Below, piece by piece: positions 57,855-64,000 of a stretch of DNA of 64,000 bases. The stretch lies in assembly GCF_900113905.1 (NCBI RefSeq), contig NZ_FORC01000002.1:248001-312000 (forward strand). The letters are read 5' to 3'. Position numbers and translations under genes: made by a program. Position 1 is the first letter of the stretch, and the number at the start of each line of letters is the position of its first letter. Under the pieces are notes generated by a model. The model was not told where the DNA came from. It was given only the letters and a program-made list of their open reading frames with translations, and did not search any database. The stretch comes from Phytopseudomonas argentinensis. GTDB lineage: Bacteria; Pseudomonadota; Gammaproteobacteria; Pseudomonadales; Pseudomonadaceae.

Positions 57855-57890
57855 CAAAAAAATGCCCCCCTGATTCGCATCAGGAGGGCA
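57855..57890 (-). terminator. Terminator after sodB
   Basis: TGCCCCCCTGAT (57863-57874) pairs with ATCAGGAGGGCA (57879-57890) with one mismatch and loop TCGC. The A-run just left of it gives a U-run on the minus strand. Confidence 0.88.
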
Positions 57891-57912
57891 TCTTCATCTA
57901 CCGGCCCTGGTC

Positions 57913-58494
57913 TCAGGCAGCGAAGTTCTTCGCCACGAAGTCCCAGTTGACCAGGTTCCAGAAAGCCTCGACATACTTCGGACGCACGTTGCGGTAGTCG
58001 ATGTAGTAGGCGTGTTCCCAGACGTCGCAGGTCAGCAGCGGGGTGTCGCCGCTGGTCAGCGGGCAGCCGGCGCCGATGGTGCTGGCCAGGGCCAGGGAAC
58101 CGTCAGCCTTCTTGACCAGCCAGCCCCAGCCGGAACCGAAGGTGCCGATGCTGACCTTGCTGAACTCTTCCTTGAACTTGTCGAAGGAACCGAAGGCCTT
58201 GTCGATGGCCGCTGCCAGTTCGCCGCTCGGCTGGCCGCCGCCGTTGGGGCTCAGGCAGTTCCAGTAGAAGGTGTGATTCCACACCTGGGCGGCGTTGTTG
58301 AAGATGCCGCCGGAGGAGGTCTTGACGATTTCTTCCAGGCTCTTGCCTTCGAACTCGGTGCCAGGTACCAGGTTGTTCAGGTTCACGACATAGGTGTTGT
58401 GGTGCTTGTCGTGGTGGTACTCCAGGGTTTCCTTGGAGATGTGCGGCTGCAGGGCATCGTGTGCGTAGGGCAGCGGCGGCAATTCGAAAGCCAT
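57913..58494 (-). CDS. sodB: Iron superoxide dismutase
   Basis: SodB, 193 residues from ATG 58494 behind AGGAGA, removes superoxide. Metal ligands are visible in [13 protein letters not shown] (His), [12 protein letters not shown] (His) and [14 protein letters not shown] (Asp, His). [13 protein letters not shown] and STIGAGCPL segments agree with iron-type enzymes, and an Ala/Gln pattern next to GGIFNNAAQ supports Fe over Mn. It is soluble and cytoplasmic. The promoter lies in the 174-base gap before the next gene. Confidence 0.96.
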   Translation of the reverse strand: MAFELPPLPYAHDALQPHISKETLEYHHDKHHNTYVVNLNNLVPGTEFEGKSLEEIVKTSSGGIFNNAAQVWNHTFYWNCLSPNGGGQPSGELAAAIDKAFGSFDKFKEEFSKVSIGTFGSGWGWLVKKADGSLALASTIGAGCPLTSGDTPLLTCDVWEHAYYIDYRNVRPKYVEAFWNLVNWDFVAKNFAA

Positions 58495-58668
58495 GGTTAT
58501 TCTCCTAATCAGGTCTGTTGCGGTGAGCGCAAGGCCGATCACGGGCGGCCAAACATGCATCGGCGGATTTATACCCTTTGCGACGCAGGGCAGGGATCAT
58601 AGCACCGGGGCAACGCCATAACCACGCAGCAACTGTGCGGGATACCGGGCCAGAGCCGTTGCGCCGAT

Positions 58669-59508
58669 TCAGGCCAGCTTCATCATCGCCACGCCGGTGA
58701 GAATGATCAGGCAAGCCACGGCGCGCAGCGGCGGCAGGCTTTCCTTGAGCCACAGCCGGCCGATCAGCAACGCGAACACCACGCTGGTTTCGCGCAGCGC
58801 CGAAACCAGCGCCACCGGCGCCAGGGTCATGGCCCAGATGGCGATGCTATAGGCCAGCATGGACATGGCGCCGCCGAGCAGGCCGGCGCGCCAGTGCGGT
58901 CCGAGCGCGGAGATGACCGTAGGGCCGCGCTGAGCGAAGATCACCAGCGCCATCACCAGCCCGTTGACCGCGAACAGCCACGCCGAATAGGACAGCGGAT
59001 CGCCATTGGCGCGGGCGCCGCTGGCGTCGGCCAGGGTGTAGCCGGCGATGAACAATGCGGTCAGCAGCGCATTGATCAGCAGGCCACTGCTCGTCGCGCC
59101 GCGGCCGCCGCGGATCGCCATCAACCAGATGCCGCCGACCAGCACGCCGAGGCCCAGCCATTGGCCGGCCGGCAATACTTCGCCGAGCAGCAGAATGCAG
59201 AGCACCGCCACCAGCAGTGGCGAGCTACCCCGGGAAATCGGATAGACCTGGCCGAGATCCCCATGCTGGTAGGCGCGGCTGAGAAACAGGTTGTAGCCGA
59301 TGTGCAGCAGCGCCGAGAGCACGATCCACGGCCAGGCTGCCGCGTCAGGGAAGGCCACGAAGGGCAGGGCGAAGAGGGCGACGATGCCGGCGCCGATCTG
59401 GATCAGCGAGGCGGTGAGAAAGCGATCCAGGCCGATCTTGAGCAATGCATTCCAGCCGGCGTGCAGGGCCGCGGCGGCGATGACCATGAGAAAGACACCT
59501 GTTTCCAC
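58669..59508 (-). CDS. EamA/DMT-family transporter
   Basis: The transporter is 279 residues if GTG 59508 is the start (VETGVFLMVIAAAALHAGWNALLK), or 272 from ATG 59487. It has ten hydrophobic helices arranged as two EamA halves: a front half (IVLSALLHIGYNLFLSRAYQHGDLGQVYPISRGSSPLLVAVL) and a rear half (APVALVSALRETSVVFALLIGRLWLKESLPPLRAVACLIILTGV). The E-x-L-P element at the end of each half is typical of this export-permease family. The substrate is unknown. It follows the argO gene with a 62-base gap. Confidence 0.87.
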   Translation of the reverse strand: METGVFLMVIAAAALHAGWNALLKIGLDRFLTASLIQIGAGIVALFALPFVAFPDAAAWPWIVLSALLHIGYNLFLSRAYQHGDLGQVYPISRGSSPLLVAVLCILLLGEVLPAGQWLGLGVLVGGIWLMAIRGGRGATSSGLLINALLTALFIAGYTLADASGARANGDPLSYSAWLFAVNGLVMALVIFAQRGPTVISALGPHWRAGLLGGAMSMLAYSIAIWAMTLAPVALVSALRETSVVFALLIGRLWLKESLPPLRAVACLIILTGVAMMKLA

Positions 59509-59570
59509 TGCTGCTTCGCCCGTTGCCTGGAGCGCGCCAGCATAGCAGCTGGGCGCGCGTCGTGCGGGCG

Positions 59571-60173
59571 TTACAGCGGGCTGGCGATCAGTTGCCAGGC
59601 GATGGCGAACATCATGGCCGCCACCACCAGGTCGATGATCCGCCAGGTCAGCGGGCGCGCCAACCAGGGCGCGAGCCAGGCGGCGCCGAGGGCCAGGCAC
59701 AGGAACCAGACCAGCGAAGCGCTGGCAGCGCCGGCAGCATAGGCCGGCGGCACGCTCTGCTGGGCGCCGAGCGAGCCGATCAGCAACACGGTATCCAGGT
59801 ACACGTGGGGGTTGAGCAGGGTGACCGCCAGGGTCGCCAGCAGTACGGTGCGCAGCGAGCGCGGTGCGCCTGTTTCGGCCTGCAGCCCGGCGGGGCGGCA
59901 GGCACGCCGCAAGGCCTGGGCGCCATACCAGATCAGAAAAGCGGCGCCGCCCCAGCGGGCGACACCCAGCAGCAACTCGCTTTGCAACAGCAGGGTGGCC
60001 AGGCCGAATACCCCGGCGCTGATCAGCAGCGCGTCACACAGGATGCACAGCAGCGCCACGGGCAGGTGGTGCTCGCGGCGCAGGCTTTGCGCGAGCACGA
60101 AGGCGTTCTGGGCGCCAAGGGCGACGATCAGGCCGGCGGTGATTGCCAGGCCGTTGGTGTAGCTCTGCCACAT
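59571..60173 (-). CDS. argO: Arginine exporter ArgO-like (LysE family)
   Basis: The protein is 200 residues with about six membrane helices. The LysE family signature GLAITAGLIVALGAQNAFVLAQSLRREH starts it; AAFLIWYGAQALRRA and LAVTLLNPHVYLDTVLLIGSLG follow. It exports basic amino acids such as arginine or lysine. It is divergent from a LysR regulator of the ArgP/IciA type encoded at 60296, the standard arrangement in which the regulator controls the exporter. Confidence 0.9.
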   Translation of the reverse strand: MWQSYTNGLAITAGLIVALGAQNAFVLAQSLRREHHLPVALLCILCDALLISAGVFGLATLLLQSELLLGVARWGGAAFLIWYGAQALRRACRPAGLQAETGAPRSLRTVLLATLAVTLLNPHVYLDTVLLIGSLGAQQSVPPAYAAGAASASLVWFLCLALGAAWLAPWLARPLTWRIIDLVVAAMMFAIAWQLIASPL

Positions 60174-60295
60174 GCTGAGGATCCTTGCTAAACCGAGCGT
60201 TCGAACGCTGTGGGCGGGTTGGGATGGCTATCAGTCTGCGCCCCGAGGCTGTATAAGAAAAAGCAATAGTGCTGATCAGTCATTAGGAAAATCGA

Positions 60296-61204
60296 TTGCT
60301 CGATTACAAGCTGCTGGCCGCCCTTGCCGCGGTCGTCGAACAGGCCGGCTTCGAGCGTGGCGCCCAGGTGCTGGGCCTGTCGCAGTCGGCCGTGTCGCAA
60401 CGCATCAAGCTGCTGGAGGCGCGTATCGGCCAGCCGGTGCTGCTCAGGGCTATGCCGCCGACGCCCACCGATGTCGGGCGGCGTTTGCTCAACCACGTGC
60501 AGCAGGTGCGTTTGCTCGAACGCGACCTGCAGCAGCAGGTGCCAAGCCTGGTCGCGGAAGGTGAAACCCAGCGCCTGCGGGTGGCGGTAAACGCCGACAG
60601 CCTGGCGACCTGGTGGGCCAGGGCCGTCGCCGAGTTCTGCGCCAGCCATCGGGTGCTGCTGGAGCTGGTGGTCGAGGATCAGGAAGTTGGCCTCAAGCGC
60701 ATGCGCGCCGGAGACGTGGCGGCCTGCGTATGCGCCGCGGAGCGTCCGGTATCCGGCGCACGCAGCCTGCCGTTGGGCGCCATGCGCTACCGGGCCATGG
60801 CCAGCCCGGCATTCATCGCCCGGCATTTTCCGGACGGGGTAAGCGCCGAGCGTATCGCCCAGGTGCCGGCCATCGTGTTCGGCCCGGATGATCAGCTGCA
60901 GCACCGCTACCTCAACGCACTCGGGTTGTCGGGCAGCTTTCTGCACCACCTGTGTCCGTCGTCCGAGGGGTTCGTGCGCTTGACCGCCGAAGGCCTGGGC
61001 TGGGGCATGGTGCCCGAGCCGCAGATGACCGAGGCCATGGCCCGTGGCGAACTGGTCGAACTATTGCCCGGCCGGCCCATCGACGTGCCGCTGTACTGGC
61101 ACCACTGGCGTAACGGCGGTGACCTGCTCGACCAGCTCACCGGGCATTTGCATCGCCATGCAGGGGATTATCTGGTGCCACTGGTAGCCGCACAGCTGCC
61201 GTGA
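60296..61204 (+). CDS. argP: LysR-type regulator ArgP (IciA)
   Basis: ArgP, 302 residues, activates argO in response to arginine or lysine. The start is TTG 60296 behind AGGAAA; no ATG or GTG in frame fits. The HTH (about 16-40) is ALAAVVEQAGFERGAQVLGLSQSAVSQRIKLLEARIGQPVLLR. The effector region includes VNADSLATWWARAV, VEDQEVGLKRMRAGDVAACVC, and FLHHLCPSSEGFVRLTAEGLGWGMVPE, as in ArgP. The 122-base divergent gap should hold both promoters. Confidence 0.93.
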   Translation: MLDYKLLAALAAVVEQAGFERGAQVLGLSQSAVSQRIKLLEARIGQPVLLRAMPPTPTDVGRRLLNHVQQVRLLERDLQQQVPSLVAEGETQRLRVAVNADSLATWWARAVAEFCASHRVLLELVVEDQEVGLKRMRAGDVAACVCAAERPVSGARSLPLGAMRYRAMASPAFIARHFPDGVSAERIAQVPAIVFGPDDQLQHRYLNALGLSGSFLHHLCPSSEGFVRLTAEGLGWGMVPEPQMTEAMARGELVELLPGRPIDVPLYWHHWRNGGDLLDQLTGHLHRHAGDYLVPLVAAQLP

Positions 61205-61249
61205 CAGGTACAACGCACTTATAGTGCCCAGCAGCGGGCGGAGGGCGTG

Positions 61250-62236
61250 ATGAAGATTCTGGTCACCGGAGCAAGTGGTTTCATTGGCGGGCGATTCGCC
61301 CGGTTCGCCCTCGAGCAGGGCCTGGACGTGCGCGTCACCGGCCGCCGCGAAGAAGCGTTCGAGCACCTGATCCGCCGCGGCGCGCAGTTCATCCCCGGCG
61401 ACCTGGCCGATCCCGAGCTGGCGCTAGGGCTGTGCAGCGGTGTCGAGGCGGTGGTGCACTGCGCTGGAGCCGTTGGCGTATGGGGGCGCTACGAGTACTT
61501 TCACCAAGGCAACGTGGTGCTTACCGAGAACGTCATCGAGGCCTGCCTCAAGCGCGGGGTGCGGCGCCTGGTACACCTGTCCTCGGCATCGATCTATTTC
61601 GATGGTCGCGACCACCACAGCCTGCTCGAAGAGCAGGTGCCCAAGCGCTTTGCCAACCACTACGCGCGCACCAAATTCCTCGCCGAGCAGCGTCTGTTCG
61701 GCGCCCAGGAGTTCGGCCTGGAGGTGCTGGCGCTGCGGCCACGCTTCGTGACCGGGGCAGGGGACGTGAGCATCTTTCCGCGGCTGATCGCCCTGCAGCG
61801 CAAAGGCCGCCTGGCGATCATCGGCAACGGCCTGAACAAGGTCGACTTCACCAGCGTGCACAACCTCAACGACGCCTTGTTCGGCGCCTTGCTGGCCGCC
61901 CGTCCGGCGCTTGGCAAGGCCTATAACATCAGCAACGGGGCGCCGCTGCCGCTGTGGGACGTGGTCAACTACGTATTGCGTCAGCTGGAGCTGGCGCAGG
62001 TGACCCGCCACGTGCCGGTGGCCCTGGCGCGTAGCCTGGCCACCGCCAGCGAGGGTGTGTGCAGCCTGCTGCCCGGGCGCCCCGAGCCTGCGCTGACCCG
62101 CCTGGCGGTGGACGTGATGAGCCGTGACTTTTCCCTGGATATCAGCCAGGCCCGTGAGCACCTGGGCTACCAGGCGAGCCATGGCCTGTGGCCGGCGCTG
62201 GACGAGTTCTGTCGCTGGTGGCGGGCGCAGGGTTAG
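61250..62236 (+). CDS. NAD(P)-dependent SDR oxidoreductase, 3-beta-HSD-like
   Basis: The enzyme is 328 residues from ATG 61250 behind GGAGGG; GTG 61247 is an alternative. The extended SDR Rossmann motif is LVTGASGFIGGRF, with VHCAGAVGVWGR, the catalytic Ser in LSSASIYFDG and YARTKFLAEQ (Tyr-xxx-Lys). RPRFVTGAGDVSIFPRLIAL and VDFTSVHNLNDALFGAL are typical of 3-beta-hydroxysteroid dehydrogenase/isomerase-like proteins. The real substrate is unknown. It is co-oriented with argP, 45 bases away. Confidence 0.87.
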   Translation: MKILVTGASGFIGGRFARFALEQGLDVRVTGRREEAFEHLIRRGAQFIPGDLADPELALGLCSGVEAVVHCAGAVGVWGRYEYFHQGNVVLTENVIEACLKRGVRRLVHLSSASIYFDGRDHHSLLEEQVPKRFANHYARTKFLAEQRLFGAQEFGLEVLALRPRFVTGAGDVSIFPRLIALQRKGRLAIIGNGLNKVDFTSVHNLNDALFGALLAARPALGKAYNISNGAPLPLWDVVNYVLRQLELAQVTRHVPVALARSLATASEGVCSLLPGRPEPALTRLAVDVMSRDFSLDISQAREHLGYQASHGLWPALDEFCRWWRAQG

Positions 62237-62418
62237 CGCCAGAACGCTGCGCCTCGCCAGACCGTCGCGGAACCCGAGTCGCCCGCAGCAGGTCTCTGTG
62301 CCCAATACAGGCCGTCGCGACCCGTCGATTACTGGCACTACGACACCCAAGCGCCAGCCATGAATCGGTATACTGCGCGGCACTTTGCCTCCACCGTGGT
62401 TTTCTCAAGGTTCCCTAC

Positions 62419-63291
62419 ATGCGTAACGATGCCCACGACGACTTCGATGACGTACCCAGCCTGACACCGGATCGCCGCGACCCGGATGATTTCGAGCCCG
62501 AGCCGCAGCCCTACGCCCGTAGCGGCGCGGCTTCGCGTGCGGCCAAGGCGCCCCGGGCGGCCAGCACCGGCCCGCTGTGGGCGCTGGTCGGCGCCCTGAG
62601 CATCGCCCTGGCGGGCCTGGGCTGGTGGAGCTTCCAGCAGATCAGCCTGATGGAGCAGCAACTGGTGGCGACCCAGGAAAGCTTCGCGCGTATCAGCGAG
62701 GAAGCGGCCGGACGTATTCAGGATATTTCCGGCAAGGTGGTGGCGGCCGAGTCCAACGTCACCACCGGCAGCGAAGCCCTGCGTCTGCAGGTGCGTCAGC
62801 TGGAAAACAAGGTGGCCGAGCTGAGCAAGCAGCAACAGGCCGCCGGTGGCCAGCAGAGCGGGCAGGACAAGCGCATCGAGCAACTGGTCGCCGACCTCAA
62901 GGCCCAGCAGGGCGATGCCGGCAAGTATGGCGACAGCCTGAAGGCCCTGGGCAGTGGCCAGGACGCGCTGAAAAGCGAGCTGACGGCGATGAAAACCGAA
63001 CTGGCTTCGCTCAAGGGCAGCCAGGGTGATGCCGGCAAGCTGGCCAGCCAGGTCAAGAGCCTGGCGGGCGAAGTCGAAGCCCTGAAGAAGGCCGGCAGTT
63101 CCAATGCTGCGGTCGAGCGCCTGGAGCAGGACATGCTGGTGCTCAAGAGCCAGCTGGACAACCGCCCGGCCGCCAGCAACAACGCCGGCAGTACCGCCGA
63201 GTTCGACGCCTTCCGCGCGCAGACCACCCGTAGCATCAACACCCTGCAGGCGCAGATTCAGAACCTGCAGCAGCAAATCGACGCGCGTTGA
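62419..63291 (+). CDS. Single-TM coiled-coil protein
   Basis: The protein is 290 residues from ATG 62419. An acidic front (1-35), then an Ala/Arg-rich basic stretch, then one membrane helix (LWALVGALSIALAGLGWWSF, about 52-72). The remaining 210 residues form a long Gln/Lys/Glu coiled coil (LRLQVRQLENKVAELSKQQQ, then repeated LKALGSGQDALKSELTAMKTELASLKGSQGDAGKLASQVKSLAGEVEALKKAGSS) with recurring Gly-Asp-Ala-Gly-Lys spacers. It is probably anchored with the coil in the periplasm. No function is known. Confidence 0.75.
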   Translation: MRNDAHDDFDDVPSLTPDRRDPDDFEPEPQPYARSGAASRAAKAPRAASTGPLWALVGALSIALAGLGWWSFQQISLMEQQLVATQESFARISEEAAGRIQDISGKVVAAESNVTTGSEALRLQVRQLENKVAELSKQQQAAGGQQSGQDKRIEQLVADLKAQQGDAGKYGDSLKALGSGQDALKSELTAMKTELASLKGSQGDAGKLASQVKSLAGEVEALKKAGSSNAAVERLEQDMLVLKSQLDNRPAASNNAGSTAEFDAFRAQTTRSINTLQAQIQNLQQQIDAR

Positions 63292-63308
63292 TCCGCGCTG
63301 CAGATATG

Positions 63309-63337
63309 AAAAAGCCCGCGTTTTACGCGGGCTTTTT
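63309..63337. terminator. Bidirectional rho-independent terminator
   Basis: AAAAAGCCCGCG (63309-63320), loop TTTTA, CGCGGGCTTTTT (63326-63337); it serves the coiled-coil gene and the convergent oxidoreductase gene. Confidence 0.92.
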
Positions 63338-63354
63338 GTTAGTGCAGATGAAGC

Positions 63355-64000
63355 TTACAGGCGCGGGTAATCGATATAACCGACCGGGCCGGAAGCATAG
63401 AAGGTTTCCTTGTGCGGCTCGTTCAGCGGAGCGTCCTGGCGCAGGCGCTCGGGCAGGTCCGGGTTGGCGATGAAGGGCACGCCAAAGGCCACGGCGTCGG
63501 CCTTGCCGCTGGCCAGCCAGGCGTTGGCCTGGTCCTTGGTGAAGCCTTCGTTGGCGATGAACACGCCGCCGAACGCCTCTTTCAGGCTGGGCGACAGGCT
63601 GTCGTCGGCTTCGTGCTCACGGGCGCAGAGGAAGGCGATGTTGCGTTTGCCCAGCTCGCGAGCCACGTAGGTGAAGGTTTCGGCGCGGTTGGAGTCTCCC
63701 ATGTCGTGGCTGTCTGCACGCGGCGCCAGGTGCACGCCAACGCGGCCCGGCTGCCACACGCTGAGTACCGCATCGGTGATTTCCAACAGCAGGCGGGCAC
63801 GGTTTTCCAGGCTGCCACCATAGTTGTCGGTGCGCTGGTTGGTGCTGTCCTGCAGGAACTGGTCGATCAGGTAGCCATTGGCGGCGTGGATTTCCACCCC
63901 ATCGAAGCCGGCGGCCTTGGCGTTCTCGGCACCCTGGCGGTAGGCCTCGATGACGTCGGCGATCTCCTCGCTTTCCAGGGCACGCGGGGTGACGAAATCC
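63355..64000 (-). CDS. Old Yellow Enzyme-family flavin reductase, N-terminus missing
   Basis: The frame runs off the right edge of the window, leaving about 214 C-terminal residues of a normal 350-380. The central motif GVEIHAANGYLIDQFLQDSTNQRTDNYGGSLENRARLLLEI contains the conserved His-Asn pair that binds substrate. RVGVHLAPR follows, then GGVFIANEGF and AFGVPFIANPDLPERL, which bind FMN phosphate. This fits NemA/xenobiotic reductase-type enzymes, which reduce electrophilic alkenes and nitro compounds with NAD(P)H. The upstream half and any regulator lie outside the window. Confidence 0.92.
   Translation of the reverse strand, partial: DFVTPRALESEEIADVIEAYRQGAENAKAAGFDGVEIHAANGYLIDQFLQDSTNQRTDNYGGSLENRARLLLEITDAVLSVWQPGRVGVHLAPRADSHDMGDSNRAETFTYVARELGKRNIAFLCAREHEADDSLSPSLKEAFGGVFIANEGFTKDQANAWLASGKADAVAFGVPFIANPDLPERLRQDAPLNEPHKETFYASGPVGYIDYPRL

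Overview
The window looks like chromosomal DNA of a Pseudomonas species (Gammaproteobacteria). The base composition is GC-rich, with strong G/C third-position bias and many long antisense shadow frames. It carries a complete wspABCDEFR operon, bifA, icmP, an lptF-type OmpA lipoprotein and Pseudomonas-type REP sequences. Gene order in 25-49 kb resembles, from memory, the wsp-prfB-lysS-lptF-ppc-adk-tsaB stretch of P. aeruginosa. Order in 50-62 kb resembles the DUF1513-imelysin-DUF1111-icmP-bifA-sodB-argO-argP stretch. I could not place the species.

Layout. 1-2.3 kb: end of a tyrosine phosphatase gene, a lipoprotein, a ChrA-type transporter and a DUF6434 protein. 2.3-2.8 kb: first copy of a ~0.5 kb non-coding element with inverted ends. 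2.8-5.7 kb: minus-strand operon of an exported methyltransferase, an APC permease and a HAD phosphatase. 5.9-19.8 kb: sbcD and sbcC, normally neighbours, are held apart by 8.8 kb. The separating DNA holds the second element copy, two chemoreceptors, a GntR-regulated amidohydrolase/MatC-type transporter cassette and a PQQ-type sugar dehydrogenase. 20-25 kb: opgD, yaeQ, recJ and a TerB/DUF533 protein. 25.1-35.2 kb: the Wsp surface-sensing system, ending tail-to-tail with a second membrane diguanylate cyclase. 35.4-38.1 kb: prfB, with its programmed +1 frameshift, and lysS. 38-49.8 kb: mostly housekeeping and envelope genes (QEGLA/DUF1704 protein, lptF-like lipoprotein pair, ppc, adk, class B-like acid phosphatase, tsaB, DUF72). 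49.8-55.4 kb: a REP/palindrome cluster, then an imelysin/di-haem/DUF1513 periplasmic operon. 55.6-64 kb: bifA, sodB, an EamA transporter, the divergent argO/argP pair, an SDR reductase, a coiled-coil membrane protein and a truncated Old Yellow Enzyme gene.

How the genes work together. Three c-di-GMP enzymes (WspR, the neighbouring GGDEF protein, BifA) and four chemosensory input proteins (WspA, WspB/D adaptors, two further MCPs) give the window a surface-attachment and motility theme. The cassette inside the sbcD-sbcC split looks like an accessory catabolic module. The most unusual structure is the pair of inverted-end elements at 2295-2808 and 7164-7707. Their cores lie in the same orientation while their ends are swapped, as if core and ends had inverted relative to each other.
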